DNA of 37,825 nucleotides, from the NCBI RefSeq assembly GCF_017873215.1, contig NZ_JAGGKA010000027.1, positions 1-37,825 on the forward strand, written 5' to 3'. A model generated the notes under the pieces. That model was not told the origin of the DNA, ran no database searches, and saw only the letters and a program-made list of their open reading frames with translations. Positions 1-7,262 of the stretch are shown in pieces (the first letter of the stretch is position 1; each line of letters begins with the position of its first letter). The DNA comes from Clostridium tetanomorphum (GTDB taxonomy: Bacteria > Bacillota > Clostridia > Clostridiales > Clostridiaceae). The translations under genes and the position numbers were made by a program.

Positions 1-462
1 TATTTCTAAATACTTCTCTTCTGTTTTGTCATTTTCAGAATGACTATATATATTATTAGTATTTGTATTAGTATTTGTATTAGTATTTGTTGTACCCCTT
101 TTATGGGGTAGGTGTTCTCCCTTTTCTGGGGTTGGTGTTACCTCTTTTATGGGGTAACCCTGTTCATGGGGCAACCCTATTGTTGGGGTAGGTGTAATAT
201 CACATTTAAACAAATAATATTTACATCCTATTCCTTTTAAGGTTTCTTTTTTTACATATCCTTTATCAATTAGAGATTTTATAATTCTTATTAAAGTATC
301 ATCTTTTTTTATTTTGCTCCTTTGCATTAATTGCTTATAGCTTGGATAAGCATACCCCTTTTCTTTGTTGTAATAACTAATTAATGCTATTAATAATGAT
401 TGCTCTTGTATGTTCAATTCCTCATTATCTAAAATTTGATTATCTATGTTTGTATAACTCAT
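1..462 (-). CDS. HTH-domain replication initiator of a mobile element (C-terminus cut off by the window edge)
   Basis: An open reading frame runs leftward from ATG at 460-462 to the edge of the window, giving 154 codons with no stop. Residues 1-80 form a winged-helix-type domain (motif YPSYKQLMQRSKIKKDDTLI near 39-58) like the HTH_36 family found at the N-terminus of phage and plasmid replication initiators. Residues 88-123 are a Pro/Gly-rich linker made of repeated short units, and residues 124-137 are an Asn-Thr run. The linker DNA carries iteron-like repeats (see separate entry), so the origin may lie inside the gene. The SD is AAGGTGG at 474-480 (complement), 11 bases before the ATG. It follows the excisionase-like gene in the same direction. 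Family assignment is by sequence resemblance; replication of the element is inference. Confidence 0.75.
   Translation of the reverse strand, partial: MSYTNIDNQILDNEELNIQEQSLLIALISYYNKEKGYAYPSYKQLMQRSKIKKDDTLIRIIKSLIDKGYVKKETLKGIGCKYYLFKCDITPTPTIGLPHEQGYPIKEVTPTPEKGEHLPHKRGTTNTNTNTNTNTNNIYSHSENDKTEEKYLEI
55..90. repeat. 12-bp tandem repeat, three copies
   Basis: The unit ATTAGTATTTGT occurs three times in perfect tandem. Read on the minus strand it encodes Asn-Thr-Asn-Thr, so gain or loss of a unit keeps the reading frame and only changes the length of the Asn-Thr linker. Confidence 0.9.
95..195. repeat. Iteron-like repeats inside the initiator gene (candidate element origin)
   Basis: The core TGGGG(T/C)(A/T) occurs five times, starting at 104, 127, 150, 167 and 184, with spacings of 23, 23, 17 and 17 bases. 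The first three copies sit in longer units of the form CCCTTTTNTGGGGT. The repeats encode the Pro/Gly linker of the initiator protein. Phage initiator genes such as lambda O and Tuc2009 rep2009 are known to hold their own origins in this position; that this is an origin here is inference. Confidence 0.5.
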
Positions 463-473
463 CTACATATCAA

Positions 474-527
474 CCACCTTCTTATTTAAAAATTACAGCA
501 GGGGCTACATTTGCTTTTATAAGGTGG
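474..527 (-). promoter_or_regulatory. Inverted repeat that can sequester the initiator SD
   Basis: CCACCTT at 474-480 and AAGGTGG at 521-527 are exact complements. In the minus-strand transcript the initiator SD (AAGGTGG) can pair with the upstream CCACCTT across a 40-base loop, in the gap between the excisionase-like stop and the initiator start. Confidence 0.35.
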
Positions 528-542
528 CAACAGTTGCTTCCC

Positions 543-731
543 CTAACATTCACTTTCAAAATTTCCACTTAGAAAATTATTTAAGGCTTCTTCATTAATC
601 AAATATCTTTTGCCTACTTTCACGGCCTTTAATCTATTTAGAGCTATAGCCCTGTATATGCTTGTCTTGCTTATCTTACCTTCTAATAAGTCATTTACTT
701 CATCGACTGTATAAACAGTTACTACTGCCAT
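543..731 (-). CDS. Excisionase-family small DNA-binding protein (62 aa)
   Basis: The protein from ATG 729-731 is 62 residues and is a single HTH_17/MerR-like domain: a start typical of the family (YTVDEVNDLLEG), a recognition helix (KTSIYRAI near 22-29) and a wing (LKAVKVGKRYLI near 34-45). These proteins act as recombination directionality factors or as small regulators of mobile elements. The start was chosen because AAGGGAGATAAG gives a good SD; the frame stays open upstream to about 875 but there it overlaps the preceding gene. It lies between the Cro-like regulator and the replication initiator, all read the same way, as expected for an excision and replication operon. Excisionase function is inference; a purely regulatory role is possible. 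Confidence 0.75.
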   Translation of the reverse strand: MAVVTVYTVDEVNDLLEGKISKTSIYRAIALNRLKAVKVGKRYLINEEALNNFLSGNFESEC

Positions 732-840
732 AATCTTATCTCCCTTCTTCTCATTTATCATATTTGAAGCATGGCACTTCTTATGCTTTGCCTGTGTTGT
801 CATTAGATATGACTTTTTAAGATAGGTCATCGGTTGTACA

Positions 841-1023
841 TTAATCGAAAAATAATTCCTGCACTGGTGTTTCAAGTAGTTCTGATATTTTTTTCATTAA
901 GCTTAATCTTATGTCATATTCTTCTTTTTCAATTTTTACTAAAGTTGCTTTAGAAATGCCCAACATCTTTGCAAAATCCTGTTGTTTTATACCTTTTTCT
1001 ATTCTTTTCAACTTAATTTTCAC
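841..1023 (-). CDS. Cro-like XRE-family regulator (60 aa)
   Basis: The protein is one lambda-repressor-type helix-turn-helix (QQDFAKMLGISKATLVKIEK) with nothing else attached, typical of Cro- or Str-type regulators of temperate elements. GTG at 1021-1023 is preferred over the in-frame GTG at 1030-1032 because AGAAGG then sits 8 bases upstream. It is the first gene of the leftward operon (regulator, excisionase-like, initiator) and is divergent from the larger XRE repressor. Its promoter has a TTGACA/TATAAT pair with a palindromic operator in the spacer (separate entry). Which of the two XRE proteins represses which promoter cannot be told from sequence. Confidence 0.8.
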   Translation of the reverse strand: MKIKLKRIEKGIKQQDFAKMLGISKATLVKIEKEEYDIRLSLMKKISELLETPVQELFFD

Positions 1024-1042
1024 TTTTATCACCTTCTTAACT

Positions 1043-1057
1043 GATATTTTAAATATC
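1043..1057. promoter_or_regulatory. Operator-like palindrome O1
   Basis: GATATTT-T-AAATATC is a perfect 7-1-7 palindrome just downstream of the leftward promoter. A closely related palindrome, GATACTA-C-TAATATC (6 of 7 pairs), lies at 1074-1088, and a weaker copy of the TAATATC half-site at 1123-1129. These are probable binding sites of the XRE repressor or the Cro-like protein. Confidence 0.65.
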
Positions 1058-1067
1058 CATTACCTTT

Positions 1068-1096
1068 ATTATAGATACTACTAATATCCATGTCAA
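1068..1096 (-). promoter_or_regulatory. Sigma-A promoter of the element's leftward operon
   Basis: On the minus strand, -35 TTGACA (1091-1096) and -10 TATAAT (1068-1073) match consensus exactly, with a 17-base spacer. The spacer contains the operator-like palindrome at 1074-1088, so a bound repressor would block RNA polymerase. Confidence 0.85.
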
Positions 1097-1162
1097 GTAT
1101 TTTTTAAATGAATATATACTTTTAATATCGGTTATGCTAATATTATACTTGGAGGTGATACT

Positions 1163-1801
1163 TTGAATATTGGAGATAGAATAAAAAGCTTAAGAAAAAA
1201 TAATGGATTAACTCAATCTGATTTAGCCAATATGATAAAAAAGTCAACTATAACTATAAGAAAATATGAAAGTGGAGATATAACTCCACCTTTAGATGTT
1301 TTAAATAATATAGCTAAGGTTCTTGGAGTTACTGTTAATGATCTATTAGAATTTGATGTAAAATTAGAAAATGGTGTTACCGCTAGTTATTCTTTTAAAA
1401 ACCGAATACCAAATATTGATAAAATTAAAGCCAAATCATTATCAGAAAACGAATTAGAAAAAAGACGTATAGCATACCTAAAAAAGCTTTATGAAGAAAA
1501 TCCTAATGATAAAAAAATATCAACTATTTATAAAAAAATTAATTCTACTGGTGTCTTATCTGATGAAGATATAGAATTCATTGATAGCTATAAACAGGCT
1601 GAATATGTTAATAATGCCCTTGGTGGTGATTTACTAATTATTCCTAGCGATGCAGGTAAAACCTTCGATTTATTTAAACAATTACTTATTAGTTTTGGAT
1701 ATACCGAGGATGAAATTGCAGGAAATACTGCTTATTTATTTAAAAAGATAAAGGCTCAAATTGAATTAGAAATGAAAATGCTAGAAGATGAAAATAAGTA
1801 A
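1163..1801 (+). CDS. XRE-family transcriptional repressor of the element (212 aa)
   Basis: Residues 4-60 are an XRE helix-turn-helix (LTQSDLANMIKKSTITIRKYESG). The remaining 150 residues are charged and alpha-helical in character, with no Ser-Lys LexA/S24 peptidase motif I can see, so release by RecA-driven self-cleavage looks unlikely. A different inducer, such as a helper-phage protein or a partner protease, would be needed. The start codon is TTG, with GGAGGTGAT just upstream. It is divergent from the Cro-like gene across a 139-base region with operator palindromes, and reads toward the integrase in the same direction. By position it matches stl-type master repressors of phage-inducible islands or the cI/ImmR repressor of prophages and ICEs. 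Confidence 0.85.
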   Translation: MNIGDRIKSLRKNNGLTQSDLANMIKKSTITIRKYESGDITPPLDVLNNIAKVLGVTVNDLLEFDVKLENGVTASYSFKNRIPNIDKIKAKSLSENELEKRRIAYLKKLYEENPNDKKISTIYKKINSTGVLSDEDIEFIDSYKQAEYVNNALGGDLLIIPSDAGKTFDLFKQLLISFGYTEDEIAGNTAYLFKKIKAQIELEMKMLEDENK

Positions 1802-1856
1802 ATTGTAGCTACTAAACAATTACTCACAGTAACTACATAAAAAGTGAGGTGATACT

Positions 1857-3029
1857 ATGGCCGTAACTGTAAGAGAATATTATTCTAAAAGACAAAAAAA
1901 GAAAACCTTTGGTTATGAAATAGATATTACTATGCAAGGGCAACGTATAAGAGAAGTTAAAAGAGGTTTTAATACTAAAACAGAGGCCAGGGAAGATGGA
2001 AAAAGAAGAGAACTAGAAATTAAAAAACAAGGAAAACAGGGTTATGATGTTAATGATATTATTTCTAAAGATAAAAACAAAATTACAGTAAAAGAATTAT
2101 TAGAGCTATGGATACAAACTAAAAAAGCTAATGTAGCTCCTAAAACTTATTCATTTTATGAATTTTTTATTGACATGATTATAAAAGACTTAGGAAATAT
2201 CAAGGCCATAAAGTTAAAAACTGAACACATAGAGGTAGAAGTTAATAAACTTTTAGAAGAAGGGCTAAGCTCTACAACTGCTGGACACTATTATACAGTT
2301 TTAAATATAGCTTATAATTGGGCTATTATTAGAGGTTATGTTATAAAAAATCCTTGTGCCTTAATGAAAAAACCTAAAAAAGCAAAAAATGAAATGCATG
2401 TTTATAATGAAGGTCAGCTTAATAAGTTGTTAAATAGAATTAAACATATGACTTGCTATATACCTGTAATGCTTTCATCCACTACTGGAATGAGATTGGG
2501 GGAGGTTTGTGGTCTTACTTGGGATTGTGTCAATCTAGAAAATGGATTTATAGAAGTAAAAAAGCAGCTACAGGATGATAAAGGCGAACTCCAATTAACT
2601 CAACTTAAAACTGATGGAAGTAGTAGAAAGGTTATATTATTAGACTATACCATAAACGCTCTTAAGGAATTAAAAGAAAAGCAGGAAGAAAATAAATCCT
2701 ACCTGGGTGATGAATATTCTAAAATTGATTATGTAATATGTAAAAATAACGGTGAACCTTATGCTCCTTCTTATGTTAGTCGAAACTACAGAAGAGTTTT
2801 AAAGGAATATGGAATATGTGAAGAATTAAATATTCCCTACATAAGATTTCACGATTTAAGACACACTCATACCACTTTATTATTAAAAGCTAATGTCCAT
2901 CCTAAGATAGTTTCTGATAGACTAGGTCACGCTAACATTAAAATAACATTAGATACTTATTCTCACATTCTCCCTGATATGCAGGAAGAAGCTGTTAAAA
3001 AACTAAATAATATGATTCATTTAGATTAA
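1857..3029 (+). CDS. int: Tyrosine recombinase integrase (390 aa)
   Basis: Residues 1-58 look like the arm-binding domain of Tn916/phage integrases (VREYYSKRQKKKTFGYEIDI), 73-165 like the SAM-like core-binding domain, and 180-385 the catalytic domain. Catalytic residues can be placed as R213 (TTGMRLGE), K251 (QLKTDGSSRK), H332 and R335 (HDLRH), H358 (LGH) and the nucleophile Y368 (DTYSH), so the enzyme looks intact. Length is normal for the family. An SD (GAGGTGAT) precedes ATG 1857. The gene ends 117 bases from the 3' end of a tRNA-Thr gene, the usual place for an integrase that recombines into tRNA 3' ends. It is read toward the tRNA and head-on to replication. Confidence 0.95.
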   Translation: MAVTVREYYSKRQKKKTFGYEIDITMQGQRIREVKRGFNTKTEAREDGKRRELEIKKQGKQGYDVNDIISKDKNKITVKELLELWIQTKKANVAPKTYSFYEFFIDMIIKDLGNIKAIKLKTEHIEVEVNKLLEEGLSSTTAGHYYTVLNIAYNWAIIRGYVIKNPCALMKKPKKAKNEMHVYNEGQLNKLLNRIKHMTCYIPVMLSSTTGMRLGEVCGLTWDCVNLENGFIEVKKQLQDDKGELQLTQLKTDGSSRKVILLDYTINALKELKEKQEENKSYLGDEYSKIDYVICKNNGEPYAPSYVSRNYRRVLKEYGICEELNIPYIRFHDLRHTHTTLLLKANVHPKIVSDRLGHANIKITLDTYSHILPDMQEEAVKKLNNMIHLD

Positions 3030-3033
3030 TTAC

Positions 3034-3104
3034 TCCCCACCAAAATAAAAATGGTGGGACTTTTCATTTTAAAGCTCATTCCCCACCAAATTCCCACACC
3101 AAAA
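3034..3104. repeat. Direct repeats near the attachment site (candidate integrase arm sites)
   Basis: TCCCCACCAAA occurs at 3034-3044 and 3080-3090, followed by a related TTCCCACACCAAAA at 3091-3104. They lie between int and the tRNA 3' end, where tyrosine integrases have arm-type sites. The first copy also forms part of the int terminator. Confidence 0.4.
3036..3070 (+). terminator. Intrinsic terminator after int
   Basis: Stem CCCACCA (3036-3042) and TGGTGGG (3052-3058), 9-base A-rich loop, followed by ACTTTTCATTTT. It lies 6 bases past the int stop codon. Confidence 0.75.
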
Positions 3105-3146
3105 CAGAATTAAAAGTTTTTCAATTTATATAAACATTGATGTTAC

Positions 3147-3222
3147 TGGTGCTCCTGACAGGGTTTGAACCTGCGACCTGCTGATTACGAATCAGCTGCA
3201 CTACCATCTGTGCTACAGGAGC
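3147..3222 (-). tRNA. tRNA-Thr (anticodon CGT), CCA encoded
   Basis: The cloverleaf is complete: acceptor GCTCCTG/CAGGAGC, D stem GCAC/GTGC, anticodon stem GCTGA/TCAGC with loop TTCGTAA (anticodon CGT, reads ACG), T stem GCAGG/CCTGT with loop TTCAAAC, discriminator A and an encoded CCA at 3147-3149. The gene is whole although the element is joined to its 3' side, so the element's att core must restore the 3' end. A tRNA promoter is present upstream. Confidence 0.95.
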
Positions 3223-3230
3223 ATACTTTA

Positions 3231-3259
3231 ATTTTACTACAATAAAACATATTATTCAA
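3231..3259 (-). promoter_or_regulatory. Promoter of tRNA-Thr
   Basis: Minus strand -35 TTGAAT (3254-3259), 17-base spacer, -10 TAAAAT (3231-3236). The -10 ends 8 bases before the mature tRNA 5' end. Confidence 0.7.
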
Positions 3260-3416
3260 TATTTGTATAGGCAAAAATATTATTTGGCATTTGTATAAAT
3301 TTCATATTTTTCTTTAAATTTTGTAGTTTATTTTCAATATTTTTAAATAAACTAATATATGTAGAGATATTTATGTTTATCTAATTTCTTCCTTAAAAAT
3401 CTCACATTTTTTAACT

Positions 3417-3456
3417 TTGACTTTCTTTGACCTTTGTATTATTATATATGTATACT
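3417..3456 (+). promoter_or_regulatory. Overlapping promoters of the small heat-shock gene
   Basis: Two possible pairs overlap: TTGACT (3417-3422) with TATTAT (3440-3445), spacer 17; and TTGACC (3427-3432) with TATACT (3451-3456), spacer 18. I see no CIRCE inverted repeat, so HrcA control is not indicated. Confidence 0.55.
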
Positions 3457-3500
3457 AAATAATATATTTAAGAGATTATAATTAAAGGAGGTTATTAAGT

Positions 3501-3944
3501 ATGTTTGATATGATTCCTTTTAGAAAAAATAATGATCTTTTAAAGAGAGGTGACTATTTCGATAGCTTTGTTGATAACTTCTTTAATAATGATTTTTTTA
3601 ATCAAGTAAATTTTATTGGAAATAATTTCAAAGCAGACTTGAAAGAAACCAATAATTCTTATATGGTAGAAGCTGATTTACCTGGTATTTCAAAAGAAGC
3701 TATTAACGTAAGTTATAATAATAACTATTTAGTTATTTCAGCTAAGAGACAAGATGATAAAGAAGACAAAGGCGAAAATTATATTAGACGTGAAAGAAGA
3801 TATGGTGAATTTAAAAGAAGTTTCTATATAGACAATGTAGATAAAGATAGAATTACAGCTTCTTTTAAAAATGGTGTTTTAAAAATAGAGCTTCCAAAAT
3901 CACAAAAGGAAGATATTAATAAAAGAAATATTAAAATTCAATAA
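3501..3944 (+). CDS. Small heat-shock protein, Hsp20/alpha-crystallin family (147 aa)
   Basis: This ATP-independent holdase chaperone binds unfolding proteins in the cytoplasm. The N-terminus (MFDMIPFRKNNDLLKRGDYF) and overall length match clostridial Hsp18. The alpha-crystallin domain covers about residues 43-140: it starts at FKADLKETNNSYMVEADLPG and ends with the conserved strand NGVLKIELPK. The C-terminal IKIQ resembles the I-x-I oligomerisation tail. SD AAAGGAGG lies 9 bases before ATG. It is a single-gene unit with its own promoter and a terminator shared with the converging dnaB operon, read head-on to replication. It is the first chromosomal gene outside the mobile element. Confidence 0.95.
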   Translation: MFDMIPFRKNNDLLKRGDYFDSFVDNFFNNDFFNQVNFIGNNFKADLKETNNSYMVEADLPGISKEAINVSYNNNYLVISAKRQDDKEDKGENYIRRERRYGEFKRSFYIDNVDKDRITASFKNGVLKIELPKSQKEDINKRNIKIQ

Positions 3945-3978
3945 TTAAAAAGGAGGAAATAAATCCTCCTTTTTAATT
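3943..3978. terminator. Bidirectional terminator between hsp20 and dnaB
   Basis: Perfect stem with arms AATTAAAAAGGAGGA (3943-3957) and TCCTCCTTTTTAATT (3964-3978), loop AATAAA, with T runs in both directions. It overlaps the hsp20 and dnaB stop codons, so it serves both converging units. Confidence 0.9.
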
Positions 3979-5311
3979 ATGCTTGATGTATTACATCTAA
4001 TCTTCCAAATTTACTATATTGTCCTAACCAAGCAAGTTTTACAGTACCTGTAGGACCATTTCTTTGTTTTGCTATAATACATTCTGCTACATTCTTATCT
4101 TCTGTTTCTTTATTGTAGTACTCATCTCTATAAAGAAACATAACTAAGTCAGCATCCTGTTCTATAGAACCTGATTCTCTTAAGTCGGATAGCATCGGTC
4201 TATGATCTGTTCTTTGTTCAGGTGCTCTAGATAGCTGTGACAATGCAATGACAGGACATTCCATTTCTTTTGCAAGAGCTTTTATAGAACGAGAAATTTC
4301 TGATACTTCTTGTTGTCTACTTTCTGACCCTCTACTTCCAGACATAAGCTGTAAATAGTCTATAACTATCATATCTATTCCATGTTCAATCTTCAATCTT
4401 CTACACTTAGATCTCATTTCCATAACTGATATACCAGCTGTATCGTCAATAAATATGTTAGCTGATGATAATGGCCCAGATGCTTTAGCAATATTTTCCC
4501 AATCTCTATCTTCTAAAGTTCCTGTCCTTAATTTTAGCATATCTACATTTGCTTCGGCACACAAAAGCTTATATGCAAGCTGTTCCTTTGACATTTCTAA
4601 AGAAAATACAGCAATACTTTTACCATCTCTTAATGCTGCATTTTGTGCTAAATTAAGCGCAAATGTTGTTTTTCCCATAGAAGGTCTTGCAGCTATAAGT
4701 ATCATATCTCCTTTTTGGAATCCTGATGTCTTTGAATCTAATTCTGGAAAACCAGAAGGAATTCCAGTTACTCCACCTTTATTATTAAAAAGTCTTTCTA
4801 TTTCAAGAAATCCTCTTTCAAGTACAGTATTCATTGGTTCAAAGTCGCTAGTATTCCTATTACTTCCTATATTAAATATTCTTTTTTCTGCTAAATCTAC
4901 AATAGCTTCTACATCATCTTGTTTATTATAACTATCTTCTATTATCTCAGTTGAAGCTCTTATAAGCTTTCTTAATGTAGATTTATCTTTAACTATTGTT
5001 ATATATGATTGCAAATTTGCAGTAGAAATTACAGAACTACACACTTGACTTATATAAGTAATTCCACCAGCATCCTCTAATTTTTCTTTTGTTTGAAGGC
5101 TTTCTGTAATAGTAACTAAATCTACAGCTATATCTTTTTGATATAAGTCTAATATAACATTAAAAATTATTTGATGGGCCTCTTTATAAAAGTCTTCTGA
5201 ACTTAAGATTTCTAAAGTTTGTGCTATTGAAGTCCTATCCAATATCATTGAACCTAATATACATTGTTCAGCTTCTATATTGTTAGGCATACTTTTTAAT
5301 GGCGTATTCAT
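3977..5311 (-). CDS. dnaB: Replicative DNA helicase DnaB
   Basis: Hexameric 5'-3' helicase that drives the replication fork. Residues 1-105 are the N-terminal domain (start MNTPLKSMPNNIEAEQCILG) and about 180-440 the RecA-like ATPase. Walker A is ARPSMGKT (208-215), Walker B IVIDYLQLM (315-323), and the DnaB signature QEVSEISRSIKALAKE follows. Length 444 is normal and no intein is present. SD GGAGAG precedes ATG. It is the last gene of the leftward operon after lonC, 44 bases downstream of it. The order rplI-lonC-dnaB is an expansion of the common Firmicute pair rplI-dnaB. Confidence 0.97.
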   Translation of the reverse strand: MNTPLKSMPNNIEAEQCILGSMILDRTSIAQTLEILSSEDFYKEAHQIIFNVILDLYQKDIAVDLVTITESLQTKEKLEDAGGITYISQVCSSVISTANLQSYITIVKDKSTLRKLIRASTEIIEDSYNKQDDVEAIVDLAEKRIFNIGSNRNTSDFEPMNTVLERGFLEIERLFNNKGGVTGIPSGFPELDSKTSGFQKGDMILIAARPSMGKTTFALNLAQNAALRDGKSIAVFSLEMSKEQLAYKLLCAEANVDMLKLRTGTLEDRDWENIAKASGPLSSANIFIDDTAGISVMEMRSKCRRLKIEHGIDMIVIDYLQLMSGSRGSESRQQEVSEISRSIKALAKEMECPVIALSQLSRAPEQRTDHRPMLSDLRESGSIEQDADLVMFLYRDEYYNKETEDKNVAECIIAKQRNGPTGTVKLAWLGQYSKFGRLDVIHQA

Positions 5312-5355
5312 TTTTATCTCTCCTTGGCAGTAAGTTTAAACTTTTAAACTTATTT

Positions 5356-7251
5356 CTAAAATACTATATCCATTAATTCTTCTATGCTTTCAACAGCTTC
5401 TACTTCTATATCATTAAGTCCTACTGGAACTTCTTTAAAGTTATCTTTTGGTACTATTACACGCTTAATACCTTTTCTTCTTGCCCCATATATTTTCTCA
5501 AAAATACCACCTACAGGCTTAACTTTACCTCTTAATGATATTTCTCCTGTAATAGCTATATCTTGTTTAATTGGTTTACCTAAAAGTGCACTAATTATAC
5601 ATATAGTAATTGCTGCTCCTGCTGAAGGTCCATCTATTCTTCCTCCACCTATAACATTTACATGTATGTCATAGTCACTTATATCTTTATCTGTAAGTTT
5701 TCTTATAACTGATGCAGCATTAAATACAGAATCTTTTGCCATACTACCTGCTGTATCATTAAACCTTACTCTTCCATTACCTTTTTCCTTTGCTTCGAAA
5801 GCTGCTGCTTCTATTTCCAATGTAGATCCTATATATCCACTAACACCTAGTCCATAAATATGTCCTACTTCATATTCAGTTTCATCACCTATTTCTTCAT
5901 AAGGAGTTAGTCTATTTATTCCTATAACTTCTTTTAAATCTTGTAGCTCTATTTTTACTATTTCCTTATCTGCATCAATGTTTTTATTATATAATACATA
6001 TCCATATGCATCTGCTAATATATTTACAGCTTTTCTTCCTTCTATTGTATATCTGCTTATCATTTCTGGTATGTCTTCTGCTAGGTCTATATTTAATTTC
6101 TTAGCTGCATTTTTTACTATAGCTTGAATATCTTTAGGAGTTAAAGGCTGAAAATATACTTCAGTACATCTAGATCTTAAAGCTGGATTTATATCCTGTG
6201 GTTCCTTAGTAGTAGCCCCTATAAGAATAAAATCTGCTGGAGCTCCTTTTTCAAAAAGATATTTTATATATTCAGGAGTATTTTCATCATCTGGATCATA
6301 ATAAGAAGATGAAAACTCCACCCTTTTATCCTCTAAAACTTTCAATAGTTTATTTTGAAGAATAGAATCTAATTCTCCTATTTCATCAATAAACAATACT
6401 CCTCCATGAGCTTCTGTAACTAATCCTGGCTTTGGTTCTGGTATTCCTACCTCAGCTAAATCTCTTTTACTACCTTGATATATTGGATCATGTACAGATC
6501 CTAATAAAGGATTAGTTATTTCTCTAGGATCCCATCTTAATGTTGTTCCATCTACCTCTATAAATTTTGCCTCTTCATCAAATGGAGTATTCTTTAATCT
6601 TTTTGCTTCTTCTAAAGCAAGTCTTGCTGCTGTTGTCTTACCTACTCCTGGTGGTCCGTATAGTATAATATGTTGAGGATATGGAGATGCTAACTTAGAG
6701 AGTAATGATTTTATTGCTATTTCCTGTCCAACAATTTCAGAAAAACATTCTGGCCTTAGTAAGGCTTGTAAACTTTTGCTGAGTCTTTTACCATCCAATA
6801 CCTGTAATTGGGCATATTTTTTAAGAGTTTTGGCATTTTCAGGACCTTTTTGCTTTTTTATAATACCTAGTCTTATTTCATCCATATATTTGTTTTGTTT
6901 TTCCATTAAGTTTTTTTCAACTTGTTTTTCTATGTTATTTTGAACATATCTTTTAGCCAAATTCTCCGATATCCACCTATTAGTATCATCTAAAACCTGA
7001 TAAACATTTTTTTCATCAGGAACAATCTTTGTTCCCTTACCATCACTTATTATTTTATTTAATGCATATAATCTTTTATAATCATCATCACTATCAATAT
7101 ATTCTTGAAGTTTAAATTTAACAGTTCTAGATCTTATAGTCTTCTCATCTAGCACTTTCTTCATGATTTCAAATAACACATTTATTTGTATATCTACTGG
7201 TAAAGCACTAGATTCTTCTTTGTCAATTTCGTTAATAAATTGTGATTTCAC
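5356..7251 (-). CDS. lonC: Lon-family ATP-dependent protease LonC (sporulation-associated)
   Basis: 631 residues. A non-LonA N-terminal region (1-165) is followed by the AAA+ module with Walker A GPPGVGKT (199-206) and Walker B VLFIDE (285-290), then the Lon peptidase domain with Ser543 (DGPSAG) and Lys586 (GGIFEK). The 43-residue Ser-Lys spacing equals that of E. coli Lon, so the dyad is complete. The classical LonA substrate-binding domain is absent, as in LonB and LonC, which are confined to spore formers. The start is GTG at 7249-7251, with GGAGG well placed. It sits between rplI and dnaB in a housekeeping operon, so some vegetative expression is likely. LonC rather than LonB is my best reading from the N-terminal region; this was not tested by search. 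Confidence 0.85.
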   Translation of the reverse strand: MKSQFINEIDKEESSALPVDIQINVLFEIMKKVLDEKTIRSRTVKFKLQEYIDSDDDYKRLYALNKIISDGKGTKIVPDEKNVYQVLDDTNRWISENLAKRYVQNNIEKQVEKNLMEKQNKYMDEIRLGIIKKQKGPENAKTLKKYAQLQVLDGKRLSKSLQALLRPECFSEIVGQEIAIKSLLSKLASPYPQHIILYGPPGVGKTTAARLALEEAKRLKNTPFDEEAKFIEVDGTTLRWDPREITNPLLGSVHDPIYQGSKRDLAEVGIPEPKPGLVTEAHGGVLFIDEIGELDSILQNKLLKVLEDKRVEFSSSYYDPDDENTPEYIKYLFEKGAPADFILIGATTKEPQDINPALRSRCTEVYFQPLTPKDIQAIVKNAAKKLNIDLAEDIPEMISRYTIEGRKAVNILADAYGYVLYNKNIDADKEIVKIELQDLKEVIGINRLTPYEEIGDETEYEVGHIYGLGVSGYIGSTLEIEAAAFEAKEKGNGRVRFNDTAGSMAKDSVFNAASVIRKLTDKDISDYDIHVNVIGGGRIDGPSAGAAITICIISALLGKPIKQDIAITGEISLRGKVKPVGGIFEKIYGARRKGIKRVIVPKDNFKEVPVGLNDIEVEAVESIEELMDIVF

Positions 7252-7262
7252 ACTTATCCTCC

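Noticed and set aside
55-90. CRISPR-like repeat array
   Set aside because: Units are 12 bases in direct tandem with no spacers and code for Asn-Thr inside a protein.
384-572. Rightward 62-codon reading frame
   Set aside because: It overlaps the initiator gene and excisionase-like stop on the other strand, has no SD and resembles no family.
3261-3500. CIRCE element before the small heat-shock gene
   Set aside because: No TTAGCACTC-type inverted repeat is present.
4455-4931. Long antisense frame within dnaB
   Set aside because: Mirror of dnaB codon bias; no SD and no recognisable domain. The same holds for antisense frames in lonC, gdpP, mscS, recF, gyrB and gyrA.
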